The notes under the pieces were generated by a model that had not been told where the DNA came from, made no database searches, and was given only the letters and a program-made list of their open reading frames with translations. From Pseudomonas sp. B21-048 (GTDB lineage: Bacteria > Pseudomonadota > Gammaproteobacteria > Pseudomonadales > Pseudomonadaceae), in assembly GCF_024748615.1 (NCBI RefSeq), contig NZ_CP087168.1, positions 2,294,001 through 2,358,000 on the forward strand: DNA of 64,000 nucleotides. Reading direction: 5' to 3'. Shown here piece after piece: positions 8,031 through 15,834 of this stretch (the first letter of the stretch is position 1; each line of letters opens with the position of its first letter). A program made the translations under genes and the position numbers.

Positions 8031-8102
8031 CATTCCCTTGCCCTTTACCCATTGTCTCGAGAATGTTGGCGTTCCGGCTCGGAGAGGAACTCATCACTAC
8101 CG

Positions 8103-8207
8103 ATGGACCTGAGCCAAGAAGAGGACCAGCTGTTGCGGTCCGAGCTTGCAGGGTATGACGATTATACCCGTCGAGTACGTTGGAGATTGGTCCCCGGCCT
8201 CTGGTGA
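8103..8207 (+). pseudogene. Possible C-terminal fragment of an ICMT/PEMT-like methyltransferase
   Basis: A 34-codon frame reads LSQEEDQLLRSELAG then YDDYTRRVRWRLVPGLW and stops. The ending Y..Y..RVR.RL.PG.W is typical of the C-terminus of small integral-membrane isoprenylcysteine/phospholipid methyltransferases. No upstream membrane helices remain in this frame, so it is either a remnant or a chance resemblance. Confidence 0.3.
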
Positions 8208-8353
8208 AGGCCAGGGTTGGATAGTGGTTTCCGAACTGGATGAGAGGAGCGTGCCAAGGCTGGCCGCCCCTTCACGACTTCACACACTGGGCCGGCAAAA
8301 AAACAACGCTTTTGCTCGCCTGTTACGTTCATAGTCAGGTCGAGGAGAACAGC

Positions 8354-8557
8354 ATGAAATCCCGGATCATTGGGCTGCGAGTGGCCGGCACCGTCTACGC
8401 ACTGATGGCCTTGGCACAACTGGGGCGCTTGATTATTCGCCCCGAGGTTCTCGTTGATGGGTATCCCATGCCCCTGTGGCCAAGCGTGCTCGCCTTGGTA
8501 TTGCTCGTGGTATTGAGCGTCTGGATGTGGTCGCTCACACAGTCGCGAGCAGAGTGA
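8354..8557 (+). CDS. Small two-helix membrane protein
   Basis: 67 residues starting at ATG 8354 after gaggagaac. Two hydrophobic segments: VAGTVYALMALAQLGRLII (about residues 10-28) and LWPSVLALVLLVVLSVWMW (about 42-60), separated by a PEVLVDGYPMP loop. I do not recognise a named family; the strong ribosome binding site and clean length support a real gene. It stands alone between a methyltransferase scrap and a structured transcript region. Confidence 0.6.
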   Translation: MKSRIIGLRVAGTVYALMALAQLGRLIIRPEVLVDGYPMPLWPSVLALVLLVVLSVWMWSLTQSRAE

Positions 8558-8694
8558 GGCTGACTCAGCCGAATAGCTCCAAGGCGTGATGGAGTCCGTC
8601 TTGCGGCGTTAGTATTTTTCCATTCTGCAGTCATTCCCCTAGAAAAGAATCGGTCTAAAAACCCCGACCCAAGCCTCGAACGATTTGCTATTCT

Positions 8695-8937
8695 GAAGCT
8701 GTAGGTGAAGACGCAGACTGATGCGCAAAGGGATAGCGAGGAAGCGTGGGGCGCGCTCCCAAGGGTACACGGTTAGAAAGATCTCCGCGCTGAGATCCAG
8801 CCCTTATGCCGTGTGAGGCAGAACAGCCTAAAGTTAAAAATCCTGTTCTGTGAGAGGCCCGATAAACCTTGTAAGCCAGAGACCAGCGCTGGCCACCTAC
8901 ATCGATTTCAGAAGCCCGCCTTGTGCGGGCTTTTTCG
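8695..8937 (+). ncRNA. Putative structured RNA ending in a terminator
   Basis: No credible reading frame occupies 8558-8960. The stretch has several strong stem-loops: GATCTC-CGCGCT-GAGATC at 8780-8797 and cagaacag (8819-8826) pairing with ctgttctg (8843-8850), followed by an intrinsic terminator at 8912-8935. I do not recognise it as 6S, tmRNA, 4.5S, RNase P, Rsm or Crc RNA. It is either an independent sRNA or a long structured 3' UTR of the 8354-8557 gene. Confidence 0.4.
8912..8935 (+). terminator. Rho-independent terminator
   Basis: Stem aagcccgc (8912-8919) / gcgggctt (8925-8932) followed by a T-run to 8935. It ends the putative structured RNA and points away from the convergent quinone reductase fragment. 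Confidence 0.8.
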
Positions 8938-8960
8938 TGTTCGCGGGTAGCCAGTTTGTT

Positions 8961-9710
8961 CTACACGGCGTTCACTTTTGTGAATGACTCGCGCACGCCT
9001 GGTTCATCGCGTTCCGCCTGTCTGACGTGAGCCGCAAAGCCAATCTGATCCGAAGCAATTTCCGCGCGCAACGTGAGTAGCGGAATGTCATATGCACCAG
9101 CATTCTGCGGTCGGAAAGGAATCGGTGCGGTTTTCCAGAGGTCATCAAGGCGTTGGCCGAGCGCGTCGCAAGTTGTTGAGAATCTCTCCTCATCCATTCG
9201 GCTGGTCCGATAGATCACGAACGGTGGCAGCACGTCGAAGCCGGGATAAAACAGTACGCCATGCTGAATCGGGAATAACACATCGTCGATGGGCCCATTG
9301 ATGCCCCGGGGGCTGTAATGCGATTCCCATCCACCCGCGGTGACGATCAGCATCGCCCGTTTGCCCGCGAGTTTGCCTTCCCCATAGCGGTTGCCCCAGC
9401 GCGCATCGGAATGTTCCCCTACGCCATAGGCATAGACGCGTTCCACCCAGCCTTTGAGGATCGCCGGCATCGAAAACCACCACAGCGGAAACTGCAGAAT
9501 GACGGCATCGGCCCAGAGCAGTTTTTCCTGTTCGAGGACGATGTCCTGGCTTTGTCGGCCTTCTTCGAAGGCATGTTTGGAGTCCAGCGAGGGATTGAAC
9601 CGCGATTCAGCTGGCCGGCCGGGGCTGTCATCGGCGTCCAGTGAGGCTTTCCAGTCCATCGCGTATAGATCGGAGACCTGCACTTGGTGGCCGGCAGCTT
9701 CCGCTTCAAC
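8961..9710 (-). pseudogene. NAD(P)H:quinone oxidoreductase (NQO/MdaB-like) lacking its N-terminus
   Basis: The frame reads EAAGHQVQVSDLYAMDWKAS, then LQFPLWWFSMPAILKGWVER, GKLAGKRAMLIVTAGG and PIQHGVLFYPGFDVLPPF, all characteristic of the flavodoxin-fold quinone reductases. About 30 residues are missing, including the N-terminal flavin-phosphate loop that normally precedes this point, and the upstream DNA is IS110 transposase. An ATG at 9683 could start a truncated protein, but it would lack the FMN/FAD phosphate-binding loop. Confidence 0.75.
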
Positions 9711-10282
9711 TGACCGAGCAAACCGGCTTCTTTCAGACGATCGTTAATCGTCTTTTCGACCAGCGTTTCAAGCTTTTGCATGGACTTCACTTGCTCGGCG
9801 AAAGCAGATTTCAGCAGCGGTTCATTCGTCCAGCTTTGCACCAGACCGACCCGCGCCTGAACCAAGGCTGCGCGACGACGAAAAAGGCTCAAGAGCTGGC
9901 GGTACAGCGGTGATGGCGGGGTCCAAGGGTGAAGATCATCACCTTCGTTCTTCAGATAGCGAGCGAGCAGTCGGGCATCCAGCGCATCGGTTTTGGCGCG
10001 GATATTCACCCCTTTGCGGTAATGGCTGAGTTCATAGCCACCCACCATGTAAATCACGCAGCCGGCCTCATAGGCCAGATCGGCGAACTCCAGGTGATAG
10101 ATATTGGTCGACTCAATGGCTACAGCGACGGTCCCCGACAAGGCCTTCAACCATTGCTTGATGGCTGTTTTGTTGTTGGGGATCTCTTCAAGCAGGTCAA
10201 GTTCGGCGTGATAGATCACCAGTTCGTTCTCGGCGACATCCACGCCTACGATCGGCTTTGTGACAGAAACCGGCATTGCCAT
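9700..10282 (-). mobile_element. IS110-family transposase, 3' half lost
   Basis: ATG 10282 (ggaggaa upstream) opens VTKPIVGVDVAENELVIYHA with the first catalytic Asp of the DEDD domain, then VAIESTNIYH and KTDALDARLLARYL, typical of IS110 transposases. The similarity ends around LLGQLKRKLP, about residue 195, where the sequence becomes the quinone reductase gene in another frame. The C-terminal Transposase_20 region with its catalytic Ser is missing, so the element is inactive. Confidence 0.85.
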
Positions 10283-10483
10283 TGGATTTCCTCCGGGATA
10301 TGGTTTTGAGCACTTGAAGGGCTCACCCAGAGGCGCAGGCTTGTTCCTATCGTCGGTCTAGCCAGATGCATTCTTTATCGGCGCTTGGGTGAAAGGAGGA
10401 GGGGCGAAATCTCCCACGGATCTGTACTGCGTCAACAGTCAGAATCGGGCTTTGTCCCTCCTCCTCCCTTCAAGTCCTACCAT

Positions 10484-10571
10484 ACAAGCGGGCTTGCCCG
10501 CGATGGCGGCGGCACATCCAGCATTGATGTTTGCTGACACACCGCTTTCGCGGGCAAGCCCGCTCCCACAG
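10484..10571. repeat. Pair of inverted REP elements (BIME)
   Basis: Two units of the common Pseudomonas REP type face each other: gcgggcttgcccgcgatgg (from 10488) and cgcgggcaagcccgctccca (from 10550). They lie between the IS110 remnant and the DeoR gene in non-coding DNA. Such pairs can form long hairpins and influence mRNA stability. Confidence 0.85.
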
Positions 10572-10669
10572 GTTCTGCGCTTGGTATGAGCCTGCATTCT
10601 TCTGCCGCCAGTTGTGTTCATCCCGGTGTTTGGCTAATCTTGCACAAACACGCAAAAACAGGCATAACC

Positions 10670-11458
10670 ATGCAAGCTGAGCATTCCATCGCTGAACTCC
10701 CGCAGCTGCGCCGTCAAAAAATCCTGCTGATCCTGGAGCGCGACGGTAAGGTCATGGCCTCCGAATTGAGCCAGCATTTCGCCGTGTCCGAGGACACCAT
10801 CCGCCGGGATCTGTCGGAGCTGGCCAGCGCCGGGCTGGTGCAGCGGGTACACGGCGGGGCGTTGCCGCGACCCAAAGATACGGGCAAGGATTACTTCACC
10901 CGGGTCGGCGAAACCGATGAAGTGAAAACCCGGCTGGCCCAACTCGCCGCACGGCGGGTTAAAAACGGCCAGATCGTGATTTTCGATTCCGGCAGCACCA
11001 CGCTGCAGATCGCGCGCTCGTTGCCCGCTGACATCTGCATCACGGCCATCACCGCGTCGCCGATGATCGCGATCACCCTGGCCGAATACAAAGGCATCAC
11101 AGTGATAGTCGCCGGTGGTCAGCTCAATCCCGCCACGATGTCTTCCGGCGGCCATGAAGCGCTGCGGCTGATCGAGAGCATCAAGGCCGACCTGGTGTTT
11201 ACCGGGGTTTGCGCCATTCATCCGGAAGTCGGCATCAGCTCGCTGCATTTCGATGAGGTGCGGGTGAAGCAGGCAATGCTCGCCAGTGCTTCCCATGTGA
11301 TTGCCGTCACCACCGCAGATAAACTGGGGGCGGTGGAGCCCTTCGTTGTTGCGCCTTGCAACCGCGTGCATACCCTGATCACCGAACGTCACGTGGCCTC
11401 GGGCAATGTCGAGGATTATCAAAAACTGGGGATTGAGGTGGTGCAGATAGACGCTTGA
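10670..11458 (+). CDS. DeoR-family transcriptional regulator
   Basis: 262 residues from ATG 10670. The N-terminal DeoR helix-turn-helix is clear (RRQKILLILERDGKVMASEL, VSEDTIRRDLSELASAGLVQ, RVHGGALPR). The rest is a DeoRC sugar-phosphate sensor domain with the IFDSGSTTLQIARSLP phosphate-binding loop. Members repress sugar or nucleoside catabolic genes and release DNA on binding a phosphorylated metabolite. No metabolic operon adjoins it, so the target is unknown. The in-frame extension to 10586 runs into the REP pair and has no ribosome binding site. Confidence 0.9.
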   Translation: MQAEHSIAELPQLRRQKILLILERDGKVMASELSQHFAVSEDTIRRDLSELASAGLVQRVHGGALPRPKDTGKDYFTRVGETDEVKTRLAQLAARRVKNGQIVIFDSGSTTLQIARSLPADICITAITASPMIAITLAEYKGITVIVAGGQLNPATMSSGGHEALRLIESIKADLVFTGVCAIHPEVGISSLHFDEVRVKQAMLASASHVIAVTTADKLGAVEPFVVAPCNRVHTLITERHVASGNVEDYQKLGIEVVQIDA

Positions 11459-11519
11459 GCGTCATCGCGGTCAGCGCTGCATGGGTTACGCTGATAGCTA
11501 CGACGGGAGGAATGCAGTC

Positions 11520-11756
11520 ATGACTGAGCGCCATATGATCCACTCGGAAACGCTATCGAACGGATGCACGATCAAGGTCAAGGCCGAGATATTGAGAGAC
11601 GGTTCGCTGGGGATGTTCATCGGTGTTTACTGGCCGGACGGCTCGGCCATCGTTGAGGACAACCATCCGTCGCCGCATCAGATGGACATGGAAGCTGCGA
11701 TGGAGTGGGCCATCGAAAAAGCCAAAACCATCGGCAACAGCCAAAGAACGCTCTAA
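11520..11756 (+). CDS. Small hypothetical protein
   Basis: 78 residues from ATG 11520, preceded by gggagg (11505-11510). The sequence (LSNGCTIKVKAEILRDGSLG, PHQMDMEAAMEWAIEKAKTI) suggests a small soluble alpha/beta protein. I recognise no family. The strong ribosome binding site and typical GC content support expression. Confidence 0.55.
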   Translation: MTERHMIHSETLSNGCTIKVKAEILRDGSLGMFIGVYWPDGSAIVEDNHPSPHQMDMEAAMEWAIEKAKTIGNSQRTL

Positions 11757-11880
11757 GGCCCTGCGATAACGGAATCATTGATTGGCTGGAAGGTCGTAGT
11801 TATGGGTTTGAACGCACTGCGATTTATTTCGCGGGAAGCGTCACCTCATCCCCGCAGCTCTGACCTTTTAGGACGTTCAA

Positions 11881-12117
11881 ATGAAGCGCACCGCGATAAT
11901 GACCCTGGCCATTGCAAGTACCCTCCTGCTGGGAGGTTGCTTTCCTCACTGGGAAGATGACGACAGGTACGATCGGGATCACCGCCGTGAATACCGTCGC
12001 GACCATGACCGAGGCTATGACCAACGTGATGATCGAGGGTATGACCGCGATTACGACCGTCGTGATGATCGCCGTCGTTACCGCGATCGGGACCGTGACG
12101 ACCGCGACGACGATTGA
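11881..12117 (+). CDS. Small lipoprotein with Asp/Arg/Tyr-rich tail
   Basis: ATG 11881 follows an agga site. The N-terminus is a lipoprotein signal with lipobox LLGGC (Cys at residue 20). The mature part, 59 residues, is almost entirely short repeats of D, R and Y (RDHRREYRRD, DDRGYDRDYDRRDD), a low-complexity, strongly charged segment. No enzymatic function is readable; it probably sits at the inner face of the outer membrane. Confidence 0.7.
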   Translation: MKRTAIMTLAIASTLLLGGCFPHWEDDDRYDRDHRREYRRDHDRGYDQRDDRGYDRDYDRRDDRRRYRDRDRDDRDDD

Positions 12118-12186
12118 TACTTGTCCGTCAGCCTTCAGAGCGGGCACCACCGCTCTGATCTGCCGTTAGTCATGCGAGGAATCACC

Positions 12187-12585
12187 ATGGGAATTCTGCC
12201 TGGACGTTTCGCTCGGCGCCTCAGCCATTGGCTGATCGCGTCGGGTATCGGCTTGACCGCCATGGCGTTCGATGCACAGGCGCAAACCCCACCTCAAGCC
12301 ACTCAGGAAATAAACAGCTTGCTGGACTTTGTCGAGCACAGTGAGTGCCGGTTTGTGCGTAATGGAAGCGAGTACCCGGGCGCTGAAGCCCGGGTACATC
12401 TGCAGAAGAAGCTGAAGTATCTTGAAGACCGGAACAAGGTAAACAGCGCAGAGGACTTCATCGATCTGGTGGCCAGCCAAAGCAGTATGAGTGGCCGCGC
12501 CTATGAAGTGCGTTGTCCGGCAGGCGTACAATCCGCCAGCTTCTGGCTGAAGACTGAGCTACAGAGGCAACGGCAAGGCCAATGA
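12187..12585 (+). CDS. DUF5329-family periplasmic protein
   Basis: Starts at ATG 12187 with gagga ahead of it; 132 residues. A signal peptide (IASGIGLTAMAFDAQAQ) precedes the DUF5329 features: INSLLDFVEHSECRFVRNGS, EARVHLQKKLKYL, SQSSMSGRAYEVRCP. The two Cys residues (EC and RCP) may form a disulphide. The function of the family is unknown to me. It converges on chrA, with 16 bp between the stops. Confidence 0.75.
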   Translation: MGILPGRFARRLSHWLIASGIGLTAMAFDAQAQTPPQATQEINSLLDFVEHSECRFVRNGSEYPGAEARVHLQKKLKYLEDRNKVNSAEDFIDLVASQSSMSGRAYEVRCPAGVQSASFWLKTELQRQRQGQ

Positions 12586-12601
12586 TTTCGTCTTGATCGG
12601 G

Positions 12602-13960
12602 CTAGCGCAGCAGATGCACCGCCAGCCCAATCAGCCCGCACCCCATCAGTACTTCGATTACACCCCGCTTGAAGCGGAACAACGCAATGGCCGCCGTAAT
12701 GGCGATCAGCGCCGAAGGCCAGTCGAGTTGACCGCCGAAGCCGTTGGGCCAGAGCACGTGGTAGCCGAAGAAACACGCCAGATTAAGTATCACGCCGACC
12801 ACCGCTGCAGTAATCGCGGTCAGCGGTGCGGTGAGCCTGAGTTCGTTGTGCGTCGATTCCACCAGCGGACCGCCAGCGAGGATGAACAGGAACGAAGGCA
12901 GGAAGGTAAACCAGGTCACCAGCGTGGCGGCGAGGGCGCCGGCCAGGAACACATGATCGGGGCCGAACACCTGATGAACATAGGCGCCGACAAAGCCGAC
13001 GAAAGCTACCACCATGATCAGCGGTCCGGGAGTCGTTTCGCCGAGTGCCAGACCATCGATCATCTGCGTGGGTGTCAGCCAGCCATAGTGGCCGACGGCG
13101 CCCTGATACACATAGGGCAGCACGGCATACGCGCCGCCGAATGTCAGCAACGCCGCTTTGGTAAAGAACCAGGCCATTTGGGTGAGGGTGCCTTCCCAGC
13201 CGAACAGAGCGGTGAGAATGCCCATCGGCAATACCCACAAAACAGCACCCACCAACAACAGGCGCAGCAATTTAAAACTGCTGAAGCGGGTGTGTTCAGG
13301 AGGCGGAGTATCGTCGTCGATCAACGCCGGGCCGAAGGATTTTTTCGCAGCGCCGTGGCCCCCGGTCTGGAACCTTTCAGGCACCAGACGTCCGCCGACA
13401 TAACCGATGATGGCGGCGCCCAGCACAATCAACGGGAACGGCACATTGAACACGAAGATGGCCGTGAATGACGCTGCGGCGATTCCCCACAGCCAGTTGT
13501 TCTTCAGGGCCCGCGAGCCGATCCGGTGAGCTGCCTGCACCACAATGGCGGTCACGGCAGGCTTGATCCCATAAAAAAGACCGGCCACCGCCGGCACTTC
13601 GCCAAAGGCGATGTACACCCAGGACAACACGATCAGGATGAACAGCGAAGGCAGCACAAACAGTGCGCCGGCGATCAGGCCGCCCCATGTGCGGTGCATC
13701 AGCCAGCCGATGTAGGTCGCCAGCTGCTGAGCCTCAGGCCCAGGCAGCAACATGCAGTAGTTGAGGGCATGCAGAAAGCGCCGTTCCGAGATCCAACGTC
13801 GGCGCTCCACCAATTCCTGGTGCATGATCGAAATCTGTCCGGCCGGCCCGCCGAAACTGATGAAGCCGAGCTTCAGCCAGAACAGAAACGCTTCCCGCAG
13901 ACTGATGGCCTCAGGCTTCGACAGGTCCTGCTCGACGATCGAAGAGGGGGCTTTATTCAA
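12602..13960 (-). CDS. chrA: Chromate transporter, long-chain ChrA family
   Basis: 452 residues with two CHR domains in tandem. The first has LGFISFGGPAGQISIMH and LLPGPEAQQLATYIGW; the second has LTFGGAYAVLPYV and GETTPGPLIMVVAFVGF. Long ChrA proteins export chromate from the cytoplasm, driven by the membrane potential, and confer resistance. The start at 13960 (MNKAPSSIVEQDL) gives the usual short cytoplasmic N-terminus. No chrB or other chromate-regulated gene is adjacent. Confidence 0.9.
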   Translation of the reverse strand: MNKAPSSIVEQDLSKPEAISLREAFLFWLKLGFISFGGPAGQISIMHQELVERRRWISERRFLHALNYCMLLPGPEAQQLATYIGWLMHRTWGGLIAGALFVLPSLFILIVLSWVYIAFGEVPAVAGLFYGIKPAVTAIVVQAAHRIGSRALKNNWLWGIAAASFTAIFVFNVPFPLIVLGAAIIGYVGGRLVPERFQTGGHGAAKKSFGPALIDDDTPPPEHTRFSSFKLLRLLLVGAVLWVLPMGILTALFGWEGTLTQMAWFFTKAALLTFGGAYAVLPYVYQGAVGHYGWLTPTQMIDGLALGETTPGPLIMVVAFVGFVGAYVHQVFGPDHVFLAGALAATLVTWFTFLPSFLFILAGGPLVESTHNELRLTAPLTAITAAVVGVILNLACFFGYHVLWPNGFGGQLDWPSALIAITAAIALFRFKRGVIEVLMGCGLIGLAVHLLR

Positions 13961-13995
13961 GTGACGATTCCTTATTCAACTGTCGATTCAGGCCT

Positions 13996-14847
13996 TCAGG
14001 GCGTACCAAACATCGCCGTCCAGTAAATGCCCGCATCACTCTTCGGGTCCACTGCATAAGCTGCGCCCAACTCGCGAAACTGTGGGTTCATTAGGTTGGC
14101 GCAATGTCCCGGGCTGGCCAGCCAGCCATCGACCACCTTGCGCACGGTGTCTTGCCCGGCGGCGATGTTTTCACCGACCTGCTGACCGGCGTAACCCGCG
14201 AGTTCAGCCCGATCACCCGGTGTGCGGCCATCGCGGTCCTTGTGATCGAAATAGTTATTGTTGGCCATGGCCCGGCTGTGGGTCTCGGCTGCGGAGGCCA
14301 GAGTGGCGTTCCAGGCCAGTGGCGTCGTGGCGGCAAAGGCTTGGGTGCCGCACTGGCGTGTCTGAGCGCGGGCGCTGTTCATCGCTTCAAGCAGTTTCTG
14401 TCCCTCCGTCTGCCAGTCGCCCAGACGCCCGGTCAACAGCGGACGCGCCAGCACAATGCGCCATTCACGGCCATCGCGGCTGACGCCGATGTCGACGAAT
14501 TGCGGGTCCAGCACCACTTGGCAGAAGCTCTCCTGAATCGCCTTCATGGCGGACGGCGCATCACGCGGGCCGGACAGGCTGATCGCCTGCACATTGACCA
14601 TCGGATAAGCCGCGCGGGCCAAAGCCTGCTGCAAGTCGCCGATGCTGTTGGCGGACAGGACCAGGCGCGGATCGCTCGCCAGCGGTGGCAGCTCCGATGA
14701 CGCCTGGCCGCCGCAGCGCTGCACCTGACTGCGGTAAACGTTGATCGACTCGACCAGCTGCGTTTCCTCGACCGCCGACGCGGCGACGCTGAACACCAGC
14801 CCGAATGACAACACGGCAAGATGCAAAACGGATGACAGGCTGCGCAT
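13996..14847 (-). CDS. Secreted CAP/SCP-domain protein
   Basis: Starts at ATG 14847 (gggag site 9 nt upstream). It has a signal peptide ending VFSVAASA, an uncharacterised N-terminal part with three Cys, and a C-terminal CAP domain from about residue 155: LLEAMNSARAQTRQCG, AAETHSRAMANNNYFDHKDR with the HS/FDH His residues, GENIAAGQ and GHCANLMNPQFRELGAAYA. Bacterial CAP proteins are secreted; their activity is generally unknown. 283 residues. Confidence 0.85.
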   Translation of the reverse strand: MRSLSSVLHLAVLSFGLVFSVAASAVEETQLVESINVYRSQVQRCGGQASSELPPLASDPRLVLSANSIGDLQQALARAAYPMVNVQAISLSGPRDAPSAMKAIQESFCQVVLDPQFVDIGVSRDGREWRIVLARPLLTGRLGDWQTEGQKLLEAMNSARAQTRQCGTQAFAATTPLAWNATLASAAETHSRAMANNNYFDHKDRDGRTPGDRAELAGYAGQQVGENIAAGQDTVRKVVDGWLASPGHCANLMNPQFRELGAAYAVDPKSDAGIYWTAMFGTP

Positions 14848-15026
14848 GAAAATCTCCCTTGAACGGACTGCGCCCATGATGCGCGATTTCACCCCTGCGA
14901 ACGCAATGCCTTTTTGCGTTTATTGCCCGGCGACTGGAATGATTGGCGACGACTACAATCACAGCAGATCAGAGCTACAACATCGCCGTTTCGTTGCTCA
15001 AGCCAGTGTCATCGGAAGGATCGATC

Positions 15027-15647
15027 ATGCGATTAAAATGGGTACTCACCTGCTTCGCAATCATCCTTCTGTGTGGGCAGGTATTGGCGGCTGACCAGGA
15101 GCAAAAACAGGAAGTGGCTGAAGACAAGGCGCAGGTCCTGGAAGAGAAAGCGGCAGAGAAGGGCAGCGAAGTTCCGGTGCCCAAGGCCGCAGTCATCACC
15201 CCCTCCGAAGCGCAGGCGGTCGATCCGGCAGGCGCAGCCCCTCTCGACGATGCAATCACCTGCCTTGCACGCAGCATCTATTGGGAAGCCAAAGGTGTGG
15301 CCGGTGCGGACATGGAAGCCGTCGCCAACGTGGTCATGAACCGGCTGGGCCACGAGGGTTTTCCCGATTCGGTGTGCGCGGTGGTCAAGCAAGGTTCTGA
15401 AACGCGTTCCTGCCAGTTTTCGTGGTGGTGTGACGGACGTGCGGATCAGGTCAAGGAAGACGACGAATATGTCCTCGCCAAGGAAATCGCGCGCAAGGCC
15501 CTCAACAAGCAACTCACGGACCGCACCCACGGTGCCTTGTATTTCCACGACAGAACGGTGAAGCCCGCCTGGGCGAAGAAATACACCAGGACGGCCGAGA
15601 CCCGGAAGTTTCTTTTCTATAAGCCTCGTGGCGGGAAGGCGCAGTAG
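15027..15647 (+). CDS. SleB-type cell wall hydrolase (Hydrolase_2)
   Basis: ATG 15027 follows ggaagga; 206 residues. A signal peptide (LTCFAIILLCGQVLA) and a Glu/Lys-rich linker lead to the SleB-like lytic domain: CLARSIYWEAKGVAGADMEA with the catalytic Glu, VANVVMNRLGHEGFPDSVCA, CQFSWWCDG and THGALYFHDRTVKPAWA. It would cleave peptidoglycan in the periplasm. It lies alone between the divergent CAP protein gene and kup. Confidence 0.85.
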   Translation: MRLKWVLTCFAIILLCGQVLAADQEQKQEVAEDKAQVLEEKAAEKGSEVPVPKAAVITPSEAQAVDPAGAAPLDDAITCLARSIYWEAKGVAGADMEAVANVVMNRLGHEGFPDSVCAVVKQGSETRSCQFSWWCDGRADQVKEDDEYVLAKEIARKALNKQLTDRTHGALYFHDRTVKPAWAKKYTRTAETRKFLFYKPRGGKAQ

Positions 15648-15834
15648 GTACGAATCGCTTCATGAGCGTTGACGCAGGGTGCTGCCGGTAGAATTTTACG
15701 TTTTTTTTACGGTGGATATTCTCCCTCGCGACGATACTTGCCGTGTTTTTTGATCATCAATAATGCCTGCGATCCTTCGTCCCCCGGCTGACTTGAGGTC
15801 AGTTCCTTTTCCCTCCGTCTCAGAGAAGCGACCC

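Noticed and set aside
8695..8937. Known housekeeping RNA (6S, tmRNA, RNase P, SRP, Rsm, Crc)
   Set aside because: None of the signature sequences of these RNAs is present, so it is left as an unidentified RNA.
10484..10571. Possible CRISPR repeat because of repeated palindromes
   Set aside because: There are only two inverted REP units with no regular spacers; no cas genes anywhere in the window.
12593..13471. 292-codon plus-strand frame opposite chrA
   Set aside because: It is the antisense of a well-conserved transporter, rich in Arg, His and Gln, without a plausible start.
15763..15834. N-terminal extension of Kup from ATG 15763
   Set aside because: No ribosome binding site and a proline/arginine-rich leader unlike other Kup proteins; the GTG at 15835 fits better.
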